From Trogon surrucura (lineage: Eukaryota > Chordata > Aves > Trogoniformes > Trogonidae): DNA of 64,000 nucleotides. The translations under genes and the position numbers were made by a program. Numbering within the stretch: position 1 is the stretch's first letter; every line of letters begins with the position of its first letter. The stretch is taken from positions 27,429,099 through 27,493,098 of the forward strand of contig CM036658.1 of the NCBI GenBank assembly GCA_020746105.1, given 5' to 3'. The notes below the pieces were generated by a model. It searched no databases, was not told the DNA's origin, and saw nothing but the letters and a program-made list of their open reading frames with translations. This document shows positions 47,467 through 60,279 of the stretch, piece by piece.

Positions 47467-49756
47467 ATCTGCCTGTCACTTCTAAACCCAGTGGATTCTG
47501 TAAATCCTATAGTAAGTCAGTATATTCAGCTACTACATTAACTAGTCTACATTTACTCAGCCATCCCAGCCTCAACATTCAGTAACTCCTCATTCGACCC
47601 CAGTCCCAAAACCCCATATCCTTCTTCCCATAGTTGTTTCTTTCACGGCTGTGGAAGGTGCCTGCAGAGGGTCTACCTCTCCTCAACAGTTTGGTGAGGT
47701 GAGGAGTGAGAATGGGAAAGCAAGGAAGAAAGCAAATGTCTAGGCAACCACAAGCAGTTGGGCTCTTCATAACAGAAGGGTGGAACACACAGCCCACAGA
47801 GGCAGTGAAGAATCAAGTTTATGTACAAATGACACATGCAGCTGCTTTCAAACTGACAGCTTTACCTTTTGTACTTATTACAAACCCATAATCAGGATGA
47901 AACCAAAAAGATTTTTATAGATTTGTTTTACAAAATCTGCAGAATTACTAAAGTAGATCCTGCTTTGCGGCAGATAACTCTGCAATAAAATTCTATTATA
48001 TTCTGTGAGATTTATTATTCAGCAGAAAGGAATTCATGGGTACAACAACCATTCTAAACCTCTATGTTTTTTCTCTAATAGGTCCAAGAGGGTCTCACAG
48101 CTTATTTTTTTGAAAACAGTGAGAATGTTCTGTTCGTTCTTATGGAATATCATCTACATACAGAATGCAGTGGAAGATCTCAGAATGGGTTACGAAAAAT
48201 TAGGCTTCATGAAATACAATATAAATCTGAGTGAGGTAAGCAGTTAATTTTTAAGAAGCAATCCATTCTCATCGATATGTTCATGTGCTTAAATCAAACA
48301 AGCGAAGCAGAACTTTTGCACAAAATCTAGTGGAATTCTACCAAATCATAATGGAAAAAACTTTCAAAAAAAATTGCTTCAAAAAGATGCATTTAAAGCT
48401 GAAATTACAGAAACACTTTTTCATTTGTAATTCTGTGTTCTGTCATCTGTAGAAATAAAGACAACATGCATTCTTATTCTACGTCACTGATCTATGTAAG
48501 TCAGGGTTCAGATCCACACCATGCAACATTCTAATTTTTGTTACATTTGTTTTATAGATCTGCTGTGTGCAGAGATAAAAGCAAACAGTGTCCCAAAGCA
48601 GCTCACAAAATATCACTCCTTATTCCCGTAAGCAAGAAGTGCGAAGAAACCTGTAACCTTTGGGCTTTTTAGAAATATAGAAAATATAATACAGATGAGT
48701 AATTGGATATAATTTCTCTTACTCAAATGGTACTAATACTGAGAGTCACACAATCTGTTTCACATACCTTACAAATACTGGGCTGAATTAAAGGAAAATC
48801 CTCTCATGTTGAACATATTTTACTTATTTACTCATGATTAAAAGGGTGATCACCATACAGATGAAAGAAAACCTGAAAGGTTTATGTGATTCTCCTTGCA
48901 AAAAATAAGAAGCAGGCAACACGCCAGAGACTTTGTTTCAGCAACAAAGCTTTAAAGTTCCTATCATTTCTTGTCACTTGAGGAACGTTGCGTTGAAGAG
49001 CTAGGATGCTATCTCTGTCTCAGTTGCAATACAGGTTAATCAATCACGGTGGAGATCCCAGACTGTACGTCTATATTCAGCTAATTTGATACAGAAAATA
49101 GTGTCACTAAGGGAGAATATGCTACTGCTTGTTGTAATTAACAAGACTTTATGGATAATTATCTGAAAATTACAGGGACAATTTGCTTTGCTGAAAAGAA
49201 TAGCCAAGCAAAGAAACAAGAGGGGATATTATTGCTGACATAGTAACAACTTTGAGTAAGAAAGAAAATCTGCTTCTCATCAGTGCTGTGGCAGTGGTAA
49301 GAGTATTTTAATTGATATCACAACGGGAAAAGACTTTGGGCTGATGCCTTGACTGTCTTCCCTTGACAAGAGCAGGTGTCCTGGCTTTGGCCTCCCTGTT
49401 TTTAAACAGGTCAGGCTCTGCAACCAGAAATCATTTCTGCAGGAGCATCAAGGAGATATATATAGAACTGGTAAATGAATGATCATACAGCATTCCATAT
49501 CCTCACTCGAAATAAGGCTATAGCACAAGGTGAATAGTACCTGTTACAGCATTATTAGTACAAAGTACAGACACTGTGAGTGGCTCTCGCTCAGCGTAGT
49601 CCTTACTCCAGAGGCACTAATGCTAGTCAAGCTTGGCCACTCCACCAGATCTCCAGAAGAGCTTCTTAAACGTAGCAGAGTAAGTGCTTGTGGCAGGCAA
49701 GGAGACAGTGCGGGGTTTGATGATCTGATCATCACTTCATTTTGCATGCATAAACA
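47467..49756. other. AT-rich unique stretch with a possible exon-like segment
   Basis: No supported gene. A 154-base segment at 48082-48235 has a good acceptor and donor on the plus strand and is discussed as a finding. No transposon ends were recognised. Confidence 0.4.
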
Positions 49757-50992
49757 CTGAGAAGATGATGGAGCAGGTAGTCCTGAAAACTCCTTGCAGG
49801 AGCATGAAGGATAGGAAAGTCATCAGTAGTCAGTGTGGATTCAACAAGGGAAGTCATGTTTGATCAACTTAAAAATCTTCTTTGACGAAATACTGACTTG
49901 GTAGATAAGGTGAGAGTAGGGGATGTTGTCTACCTATACCTCAGTAAAGCTTTCAACAATATGACCCACAAGTTCCCCAGAGAGCAGCTGATAAAATATG
50001 GGCTGAATGAGCAGAAGATGAACTGGATTGAAAACTGGCTGAATACAGATCCAGAGAGTGGTTATCGGGGGAACAAAGTCTAGTTGGAAGAAAGCAATTA
50101 GTTGTTTAGTCCAGAGGTTAATACTGGCTCCAGTCATGTTTAACATGATTAATGATTTGGATGGCGGGGCAGGGTGCACTCTCAACATGTTTGCAGATGA
50201 CACTAAACTGGGAGGAGGGCCTGATACACCAGAGGGTTGTGCTGCCATCCAGAAGGGCCTGGACAGACAGTAGGAATGGACTGACAGGAACCTCTGACAG
50301 TTCAGCAAGGGAAAGTGCAAAGTCCTGCACCCAGGACCGGCACCAGCACATGCTTTGGGCTGCTCATCGGGAAAGAAGTTTAGCAGCAAAGGCCCTGGGG
50401 ATCCTGGTGACACCAAGTTGAACATGAGTCAGCAACGTGCTCTTGCAGCAAAGGGGGCAAGTGATATCCTAGGGGAATGCTAGCAGTGGGTCAGGGTAGA
50501 TGATCCTTTTCTTCGGCATTGGTGAAGCCACACCTGGAGTGCTGGCTCCTGATCTAAGCTACGCTGTATGACAAAGATGTGGGCATACTGAAGAGAGTCA
50601 AACAAGAGACCATTAAGGTGATGAAGGGACTGGAGCATATCTCCTAGGAGGAAAGGCTGAGTGAGCTGAGACTCATCAGCCTGGAGAATAGAAAGCTCAG
50701 GGAGATCTCATTAACGTATTCTGTGATTCTATATAAATACTCCAAGGGAAGATGCAAAGAAGATGGAGCCAGGGTCTTTTCAGCAGTGCCCACTGCCCGG
50801 ACCAGAGGCAATGGGCACATACTGAAACACAGGAGGTTCCCTCAGGATATTTGGAAACGCTTTTTCACTGTGAGGGTGTGATCCAGCACTGGCCCAGATT
50901 GCCCAGGTAGGTGGTGGAGTCTCCATTTTTGGAGCTATAACAAAAAATGACTAAACATAGTCCTATGCAATCATTTTGCTATTCTGTGATTC
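49757..50992 (+). mobile_element. Old sense CR1 LINE, 1.2 kb
   Basis: Sense CR1 covering most of the reverse-transcriptase domain to the 3' end. It starts near 'cctgaaaactccttgcagga', and 'tcagtagtcagtgtggattc' is the SSQHGF stretch. A frame at 49898-50083 reads 'GDVVYLYLSKAFNNMTHKF' (motif A with its aspartates lost). '[20 protein letters not shown]' follows, with FADD at about 50190-50201. Later pieces 'HEGTGAYLLGGKAE' and 'agcctggagaatagaaagct' follow, with many indels. It ends near 'gctattctgtgattcctct'. Diverged and dead. Confidence 0.9.
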
Positions 50993-52839
50993 CTCTACTC
51001 AATCAAACTTTTGTGTTTCTGGATGGACACTTCTAGCATTTGCTGGCATACAGAAAAGGAAACAACTAATCTTCCCTAAACTCCTGATGGATTCCCTGAT
51101 TATCAATCCCAATTTCTGGAACTGGATGCTAGCTGCAGACTTGACCACTTCATAAATACATGTAAATATGAATTATTCTTGCCTGGTGCTATTTCTCAGT
51201 CACATGAAATGGGAATCCTACCAGTCCTCTGCTAGCTGAAAATTAGGATCTTCAAGGTAGTTGCACCAAGGTATCCAGCTGTTAGGTTTGCAGATCTGGG
51301 CTGAATGTTTCTGTATCTCCTTCTTTACTAATGAACCTAGACAGAGACGGTTTCACATCAAAAACGTATTTTAAAGAGGTATCTTCTGTATCAGAGAAGG
51401 GAACGTGAAGTGTCTTCACACTTTTTAACATAAAAGCATACTGAAGTTTCAAATAATTATTAATTCAGAAAATGCTCTCTCCTTTTATCGGCATTTTCAA
51501 TTACACAAATTTTTCCAAATGAACTAATTTGACACCCTCTTCTCCAGGCACAGACAGATATTTGAAGGAATATCTAATTAACCTATTTTTTAAAAACATG
51601 ACAAGCTAGAAAGAAGCAATGAAGTTTATAATGAGATATTTTTACTTTGCTAGGATTGCAATGTTTGACAGTTTTCTGTTTTGCTCATTTAGTAGGTCTC
51701 TTGAATTCTTACATGGCTTCAGAGCTTTTAAAATGACCAAGACTAAATACTATATTATTAAGGATTCTGAGATAGGTTGAAATACTAGAGCAGAGTTGCC
51801 ACAGAGTTAGACTTAAATTCTGTAGTAATAATACAGAATTGAAATCTTTGCTGTCACTTAAAAAGTAAAATCAATTTCTCCTCTCAAATGTCAACAACCT
51901 ACCTGTAATAGGTTGGTGGAAGCTTAGGAATTGATTTTTGTTTAAGCGGTCATCGAAACATAGCAATACAAGCAAGGTTTTTTTTTAAATTTAAAATCTG
52001 TATTTAATTATTTTTCAAGCTGCCAAGCTAGCAGTGATGACTTGTTGATATCATGTCCTGATTTTGGGGAGAAAAAAAAAATCCTTCTTGTCATAGTATT
52101 TCTATTTGGAAGACACAATATCCAACCAGATTAATCTAGATGAGTATTCCTGTCGATCACTGACCATACAGTCTGCTACCAAACACATATTGACATGCTT
52201 GCAGTTTGTGGAGACTGACTTTGAGGTTTTCTGCCAGTTTTCTTCTGTTCTTTATAAGCAATAATGGATTAAAAATGTTCTCAGATTAGGACAGTGATAT
52301 CATAGTAATTATTCTTACATTTAAAACTCTTATGAAAGCATGAAGCAGTAATTGGACTCAGGCTGAAGTAGGAAAGAGGTAAAACAGGGAATGAATAGTG
52401 ATGTTAAGTGGATTTCCTTACAGACTTACTTTCAGCTGGAAAGTTTCAAGTACGTGACCAAAAGTGCTCCTTCCACAGCACAAAATGGTGACATGTGCTA
52501 CAGCAATTAATGCTGTACTACACTACTAGAACCAAAATATTCCCTACCTGAGGCTTAGATAACTTCAAGAAAATTCTCAGCCTTTGACAATATTAGAAAC
52601 TATGCAATCAGTTTAAAAGCGCAATTTGCAATCAGACGCTGAACCTTGAAGAGCAGCTAAAAGAAATGGATCACATGATCCAAACAGATATTTACTATGG
52701 ACTGGGAATTTCTACGGAATTTAGGAGGAAAAACAAAGTGTCCAGTCTTTGGACTAAAGGTCAAGCTACAGAGGAGAACTACGAAGGTGCTCTTTGCCAT
52801 TGAAGGGAGAAAATTGGCTGAAGCCCAACTGGAGTCAGA
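50993..52839. other. AT-rich unique stretch, no gene recognised
   Basis: No supported gene. T and A runs lie at about 51979-51987 and 52071-52081. The last 150-200 bases, rich in 'ggagaactacgaagg' type sequence, might be diverged CR1 5' to the next element. Confidence 0.4.
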
Positions 52840-54410
52840 CTCACTTTAGTGCCTGATAATATTATGAAGATTATCTGGGAGTTATTCAAACACACTTTAA
52901 AGACAATGCAGTCATCAGTCACAGCCAACATAAGTTCATGAAAGGAAAGTCATGCCTCACTAACCCAATATCCTTTGATGACAAGGTTACTGTCTAGAGG
53001 AAAAGAGGAAGGAAGTTTGCTTTTTGGGGATTTTAGCAAAGCTTTAGATGCTCCCTCTTACAGTATCTTTCCGGACAAAATGTCCAGCATACAGCAGGAC
53101 ACGTACACAATATGATGGGTGAAAAAATGGCTGAGATGTTGGTTTCAAAGAGCTGTAGTAAGTGGGGTACCATTTAGCTGGTGGGCAATCACTAGTGGTG
53201 TTTCCCAGAGCTTAACGTAGGGCTTCTACTTTTGTCAGTTACCTGGACCTGGACACTGAAGTTGAGTGCACACTAAGTAACTGTGCTGACAGTAATAATT
53301 CAGGAGGAAGCATTGACTACCTCGAGGGTAAAGAGGCCTTGTAGAGAAAGATATGGATAGATTACAGTGTTGGGCAATCACCAGCTGTATGAAATTCAGC
53401 CAAGAACAATATTGGATTCCACACGTGGTTTGGCTTAGTGCTGAACATGTGTGGCAGACAGGAGGCTGGAGTGCATCCCTGCAGAAAGGAATCTGCAGGT
53501 TTCGGCTGTTGGTTATCTCAAAGAGAGCCAACAATATCTTCAGGCAGCCAAAAGGGCCAACCATATCCTGGGGTGCCATAAGCACAGTATACATAAGCAG
53601 TCAAAAGAAGGATGTTCATCTTTTTTTTCATCTTAGAGAAAAGTAGACTGGGGGTTACCTCGTTGCTGTCTACACCATTGGCAATGGTGGGAAGCAGAGA
53701 GAGAGAGATGCTTATTTCTTCTCCCATGCCAGGTGATAGTGACTTCCCGAAAGCAGACTCCACAATTGATTAGACTGTAAAGTAGGTATGTTTATTCAGC
53801 GCTGGGCAGCACGTGCAGGTAGCGCTGGCAAAGCCATGCGCACCTCAACGCGGCACTGGCCTTGACTATATATATTGAAGTGTTACATATTCATAAAGTT
53901 TCACAATATGCCTATACATATGCATATCCTGTCCCACTTCATATTAAAAGAAGTCATTTCCATAATCTCCTCCTGTCTGCACTTGTGCAGTGCCTCCTGA
54001 TGGTGGTAGCTGAGGACCTTCTGGAGGAAGGCTGGTAGTCTTCCTCGCTATGCACTTTTCACCTTCAGCTCCTTGTGCAGACTCAGTCATCTTTCGTCTT
54101 CCATCCAAACTGTGGAGTTGGTATCAACTGGTCTTTAGCTGTTCCAATGGATTTCTACAATACTCAAGTACTAATAAAGAATAGCTAACAATCTATATAA
54201 TTCATCAATATCCTTGCCTCTGCTTAAATACAACCATCTGCTAATTTTCCTATAATCTTCCCTTCAGATAGGATTTGAAGGAATGACTTAAAGCTGTGCC
54301 AGAGGAAGTTCAGATGGAATATTAGGAAAATGTTCTTTGTTGAGAGAGTAGTCAAGCACTGCAAATGATTGTGGCCCCAAGTAACCAGAGGAGATTGCCA
54401 GGCCTTTTTT
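52840..54410 (+). mobile_element. Old sense CR1 LINE split by an LTR
   Basis: Sense CR1 in two pieces, about 52840-53739 and 54272-54410. Recognisable landmarks: 'cagccaacataagttcatga' (SQHKFMKG), 'aaagtcatgcctcactaacc' (KSCLTN), 'gattttagcaaagctttaga' (DFSKALD), and 'actgtgctgacagtaataat', where FADDT has decayed to 'NCADSNN'. The second piece is 'agctgtgccagaggaagttc' and onward. The 3' tail is missing. Divergence is high and frames are broken throughout. The old 'gaagctgtgcc' subfamily differs from the young copies. Confidence 0.85.
53740..54266 (-). mobile_element. Solo LTR, 527 bp, inserted in CR1 with 5-bp target duplication
   Basis: Solo LTR with TG...CA ends ('tgacttccc' and 'cccttca' on the plus strand). 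The CR1 target bases 'gatag' are duplicated at 53735-53739 and 54267-54271. On the minus strand it has a TATA-rich box (about 53866-53875) and then AATAAA at about 53791-53796, followed by a short U5. This order sets the sense as minus. No internal viral genes are present. The termini differ from the two AACCATGACA LTRs, so it belongs to another family whose class I cannot fix. Younger than the CR1 it sits in. Confidence 0.82.
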
Positions 54411-54461
54411 CATGAGATTCTACATTATTGTCATTAGTACTATTATTATTCCCTTATCACA

Positions 54462-54530
54462 GAATCGCAGAATTGTTGGAGCTGGAAGGGACCTGTAGAG
54501 ATCATCTAGTCCAACCTAGTCTAGTCTCTC
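54462..54530 (-). mobile_element. CR1 3' end fragment, antisense, about 70 bp
   Basis: 'atcacagaatcgcagaattg' (tail units) is followed by 'gctggaagggacctgtagag' and 'atctagtccaacc', the CR1 3' signature in reverse. Only about 70 bases remain before unrelated sequence. It lies some 50 bases after the preceding old CR1. Confidence 0.88.
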
Positions 54531-57500
54531 CCTCTCCCATCCTCAAATGGAGACATAGTCTTATTCATCGAAATGTTATCATCAGGTTGCAAAAAAGCAA
54601 CTTCAGGCTCAGTTCTGGTAGGCCAGAGTTAAATCAGCTGTATCACCATTTCTCAGATCACCCATCTTTCAAAGAGCAAAAAAAAAAATGTGTGTGTTGT
54701 AGCTCACTAGTATTTCTTACAATCCAACATAGAGGGGAAAGGCTTGTAGCAGTCTGGTAGCTGATAGGATTGTACCAATTTTCCTAGCCTGGTTGATGCA
54801 TTACTCTCATCAGTGCAATACGTTGCTGACGCCTCATTGCCACTAGAAGAGGTGAGCAGCGCTTTGGGGTGTGTATTCATTGCAGAGTCGTTAAGGACTT
54901 CTATTTGCTCCTATTCTAGGAGCCCTTCTTGTAACAATGAGCTCTTTTGGCTGCTGTCTGGGCTGTGCTCTTTGCACCTCTGCAGAAAATTCTATTCAAT
55001 CCTTGTCCAGTTCCCACTTAATTCAGTAGATCATTTCTGACTGACTTGAATTACAACAATAAACTTAAAATCACAGCTTGTACACTGGGCTAAATCAGAA
55101 TAAAATTCTGCTTTATTTAAAAAGAGAAAAAATGGAGGATGAGAGAAGCAGAAAAAAACACATATACATGTTGAGACAAGGGGATGGGGACCAGTCATTC
55201 ATTATATATGTGCCACATATCACTGCAACGCCAAGAACAAAATTACAATAATAGAATTAACAATCCATGGGCATATCTATTTTTCCCAAACAAACTTGTA
55301 CTAATTTTTTTTTAAATTCTTTTCTGAGGTCTTGGATAAACTGCAGGAAGAAGGGAAACATAGGCAGTCAGACTACTGAAAAACATTAGAAAACACCCAA
55401 ACATCCATTTGTGTTGTGGGAATGAAAATATTGTAAAGGGATGACACCTACACTGAAATTAGAAGAGGGGAAAATAATTTAAAAATGTATCTTTCAAGAC
55501 CTAAAAAAAATAAATAAAACACTGTCTAAATGAAGATTATATTACCATTGAAAAAAATTACCTTGGTTATTGAAGTCATAGGTGTACTGAATTTGCATCC
55601 TTCAAGAGGCTCCACACACAGCCCTGACCTCTGTGAGCTGACTCACTCGGTGTTAGCACATTTCACTGATCCGTTGCAGTCTCTCCATAAGCTGCAACAA
55701 CAAAATCATTCATGAGTGACCCTACACATTCTCACAGCTATATTCACACTTACATTGCATATTTCAATATGTAAAACCTCTCTGATTCAGGAAACAAAGA
55801 CTACTGCAATGCAACAGGAAATACTGTTACATTTTTTATCTTTTGTGTTTTGTGAGGTTACCAAAAAATAATCTCTTCAGGTTCTAAAGTCTAATAATAC
55901 TGATATTGATCAGAGAGACAAAGTGTCCCTGGAAACTGGACAAAATATTTTTCTCATTAGTCTATTCTTTCATCAAAATGACCTTTTATTTTCTAAGGAA
56001 TTATAAGGAATGCCAATAGTATTATGAAGAAAAAAAAAGTCAGCTGCACTAGAGGATTTCCATTAGACCAAAGAAATAATATATTCCAAGAAAGCAGTTA
56101 CTACATTAAATATTTAGAATATATATGGCATCTACAAAAGATTAGACCTCTCTCTTCTCGTTTCTTTATCACTTCCTCCTATGATACACTTTCAAGAGTT
56201 TATTAACTGTAATTTGTGAGTTATTTGTTGAACATCACCATTGCTGAGGCGTGCAGGAGTCTAATGCTTACCCTGATACAGCTTTTATGCCACTTATTTT
56301 ATGATTTTTAAAAGCCCTTATCCTGATAAAAGGAAGCACAAACCTCTGGGGCACGGGTCTTAGAGATTTCCCGCATGAATAAAGGAATCCAGCCCATACA
56401 GTTAGTACATTAAAAAGCCAGAAGCTACCTTCAATTCCAATGTTGTTTCTTTTGCTCAAGGTGCTTTTGAACAAGAATATTGAGTATAAGGGGTGGTAAC
56501 ATGCACCTATGACTTCCCTTTTTCTGGAAGCATCCATTAAAGATTCCTGGATCTGACTGGTTTATGTCATCAAAAGTTTTAGACCCTGAAGTGCAGTAAA
56601 TTTTGAAAAAGGAAAAAAGAACAATATACTTTTTATAGTACAGTCTTGTTCTATGCTTCACCTTGTTTATAAAATACAGGTTTTCCTTTTAACTTTGCTA
56701 CTGGTGGTGAAGGTAGCCTTCTTTTTCCCCCAGGAAAATTTAAAATGGATTTGTCAACTTTACAACAAAGTGTCAATATAAGCTTAACTTCTTTCCTCGA
56801 TGAACTCACATTTTCAGAACATTTTAGTTCCATGTTTACTTGCTAAATAAGCTCACACTGCATTTTTTTTTCTCCATTCCGTACATTAACATCAGAGCAA
56901 AATTCATTCATCTGTGGCAAATATTTCCATCTTTGATTGGTTTTGAAGAGAAATTCCCAGGTGAATCACAGAAATAATTTCCACCTCTACAAGAACGAAG
57001 GCAAACAAACGTAAGAGTAAACAAGTTCTACAGTGTTCCCATTCAGTGCCACGATTTCTCAGAGGTTCTCACATCAACAGAAAATATGTTAGAGATTTAT
57101 CATTCACATCTTTCAGTCAGAAGATGCTGTTGAGGATTGTATTAAATTTTCAAGTTTACTAAACTTTAAACTCATCTTCCCAGTGAGACTACAGAAATGT
57201 TTGAATCTGTATGTGATTCGAGAAAGAGCTTTTTAACATGACTATAACTTAAAATTAAAATTGTAGACACTGTGTAAAGCAACAAGGGCTTTAAAAATGC
57301 AAAATAAGGCAGGAGACATGACAGGAGAAAGACTATGCGAAACATTTCAGAAGTGCCAGAAGCAACTACCTGTCACTCCTGGTAAGATCTGTCTTTTTCT
57401 CCAGCAGTTCAGATAGCTCTGAGTTCTGATCAATCTTCCACAAAAGTGGTGGTTTTCAAACTTCAGTGACCTGGATAGGCCAGAGACCACTGTGGCAGTC

Positions 57501-59879
57501 AAAATTGGTCTTTTTAGACAAAATTTTGGATAGTTTTAGACAAAATTTGGCTGCAAGGCAAAAGAGCTGAGTAATCACTCTGCTCACGTTAGTGACTGGC
57601 ATTCATCAGCATAAAGAAGAAAGGGACTTGGGATTTCTTCCTTGCTCCAGTCCTGACTACCAGCAAGCAGATGGAGAGAAACCTAACTCGCAGTTTCCTC
57701 AAGCTACTGCTTGAGAATTTGACTCTCTCTCCTCTTCTCTGCTGTCTGCAAAGTTGTCTCTGATTGTTGGATTTCACAACAGGGATGAAACTACATGTCC
57801 AAAACTACAACCACTTACTGCAATTATTTGGGAGAATGTAAGAGAAATATTCTTCTAATAACCAATCTACAGCAGACAAAGATGTATTATTCAACTTAAT
57901 TCAGTGAATAGTTCATTACAGATTATTTTGCAAGGCCTTTTCCCAAACTTCCAGCATTTACTTTCATGCTTTTTAGTCTGTCACGAGTCTACAGAGAAGG
58001 TGACCAGAAAGATTGTTTATGCTGCTGCTCAGCAGTAGTAAAAAATATTTATCTAAAGATTGTGTGTTGTTGATGTCTTTTCACACCTAAGCTCTTCTTC
58101 ATCCAGCCCTGTAGTTTATTTAAAGTTTAGTAGTGTTCTATATTTCAAGACTCCAAGCTACAATACATCCTACATGATTCTTTAACCTGCAGAATATGCA
58201 AAGTACACAGCACTGCTGGAGGTTTTACTTTTTTTCCCCTGTGTTGTCAAACTGATTGTACAGATTCAGAAAGTTAACACTGAACATCTACATGGTTGGA
58301 GGACAGCAGGAGGTTCTTGGTCCTCCTGGGTACATACCAAGTCCTGTCATATAATGGCTACTTGTTGATAAATACCTGGTAAATTATTTCTCCCAAACCT
58401 TACATTCATCACCTGTAGTGAAAGGTTCAATCTTTTTCATCTATCAGCAGTGCTGGGAAATTATTGTGATCTGTAAATTTCTCCGAGATTCTTGAATAGA
58501 AATGCTGTGGAAGGGTGACATAAAAGCTGGAGGAGGGAAGTTCTCTGGATAAAAGTTTTACTTCACTTGACAACACTTCAGCGATGATGAGTTTATCTGC
58601 CTCGCAGAAAAACATTTTGACATTTTCCTTAGGAGAATGCATTGATATGTGTGAATACTCAAAAGAGAGGAATTCCCTTTCAACTACATATGTCTGCCTA
58701 TTCGTTAGCATTCCTTTAATGTTAATATTAAAGGCTTTGAAGAACGAGTGCCTACAGACAGACTGCATAGGTTGAAAAGCAGTGGCAAGGGACTCTGATT
58801 TCTGAAATCGAGTGAACACAGACAGGAGCAGAGACGAGCAAGGGAAAGATTTGATTAAGGATGCATGCATCAAATGTGGCAGTTCATCATTCCAATTATG
58901 ATATTAGGACCAACGTGCTTCAGCCTGTCAGTTGTATTTATAACTAGCAAAACACAATTCTCATTCTCGAGACATGCACACCCTTCCCCTTTGAGCTGCA
59001 GGATGTTAGAGCTCACACAGCAGCAGCCACACAAAGAGCAGCAGGCAAGAGCAACAGGGAAATGAAGAGCATCTGGCTGATACGTAGCTGCAAAACTAAG
59101 TAGTTCCAGTCTGTTCTGCTTATTGCTTGAGTAGAGCTAGTGCTGTTAGTGGTAGAAGGCTGGCCTGCTTTCCATTTGACCAGGAAACAGAAAGACTGCA
59201 TTCATGCAGAGCAGCAAGCAGCTCAGCAGAGAGGTCACCCTCCAGAGTATAACTGGAAAAAAAAATGCACCACTCAGGGCAGGGAGAAGCGAGGGCTGGC
59301 AAGGACAGGTACCTGGGGGACACAGCCTCTCTTTACATGACAGATCTAGAATTAAAATTGGGTCTTGTGTGAAGTTGTTTTGGTATGCTAGTTAGGCCTC
59401 TCTCACCAGTGGAAAAAGGACAAAACCACAGCAATATATTCTCCCATTCTTGAATCCTCAGTCTTCCCTGGTCTTGCAGACCAAATCCACACAAGTGATG
59501 TTAACTTATTTTGGCAGTCACACAAGCCAGCACTGCAGACAAGGTGGCCTGAGGGAAGATAAGAGGGATGCTAGCTCAGAGCATTTCTTGCACCTTGTGA
59601 CACTGCATCTTGGCACTTCATTCCAAACAGACCAACACTTCACAGATATAAACCATGCTCCTAGGGTCACCTCTTCACTCGTTTCCCTCCTGTGCTGGCC
59701 ACTTCTGAGCAGAAAAGCAAGGATACTGTGAAGGAGTGTTTAAGGATGGAGTACCACAGTTCCCCTGATCCTTTCACCAGTAAGATCTCCAACTAATGGT
59801 GATGTTTGCAAATAAAATTTTAAATGGCATTTTCCTGAAGCAAAAGAAGGAAGATCACAGTAATTCCCTAATACTGACT
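54531..59879. other. AT-rich unique stretch, no gene recognised
   Basis: No supported gene. The longest non-LINE open frame in the window lies here (58427-58873, minus, 148 codons). It has no recognisable domain and is discussed under rejected items. A two-copy 'ttttagacaaaattttgg' repeat lies at about 57510-57550. The last 900 bases become gradually richer in G and C. Confidence 0.45.
57510..57550 (+). repeat. Two-copy direct repeat, about 18 bp
   Basis: 'ttttagacaaaattttgg' is followed three or four bases later by 'ttttagacaaaatttgg'. A small local duplication. Confidence 0.85.
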
Positions 59880-60279
59880 CACTGGAGCCTACCTGGAATG
59901 GTAGGAGGAGATGGCAACATGCAGGGTCAAGCCAGCCCAGTGGGTGTGAGGCCTCAGTGCTGGTGTCATGCTGGGGGAGTCATTACCTGCAGCTCCCAGT
60001 GCCCCAGCCCATCCCCAGCCCTAGCAGTCTCAGGCAGCCGGGGCACCCCGGTGGCACAATCACAGCAGCAGAGGTGAGCTGGGAGGGGAAACCTTACCTT
60101 GGGGTGTGGGGAGGGTTTGCTTCTTGAGGGACCTGGGCATTTCCTCCACCCTTCCCAGCACCAGGCGGTGACTGGGAACTCTGCCCTTTTCCAGCCCAAC
60201 ACCGGCTGCTGCAGCGCCCATGAGAGGGAGTGGTCTGTCACTGCCAGCTCACCCCAGCCCACCACAGCTTGTGGAGAGC
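59880..60279 (+). pseudogene. GC-rich 5' flank of TOPORS-like copy, possible 5' exon and intron
   Basis: This GC-rich stretch lies directly before the TOPORS-like ATG. It holds a donor-like 'gag|gtgagc' (60074) and an acceptor-like 'cccttttccag' ending at 60194, which would bound a 121-base intron. The splice-like exon start at 60195 runs into the ATG at 60280. This is inference: a retained intron would mean the copy arose by DNA duplication and not by reverse transcription. An overlapping minus-strand frame of 262 codons (59966-60754) is a by-product of GC-rich sequence with few stops. Confidence 0.35.

Noticed and set aside
58427-58873. 148-codon open frame on the minus strand in unique DNA
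   Set aside because: No recognisable domain or signal. With 384 kb of six-frame sequence at this base composition, I estimate that about one or two frames of this length are expected by chance.
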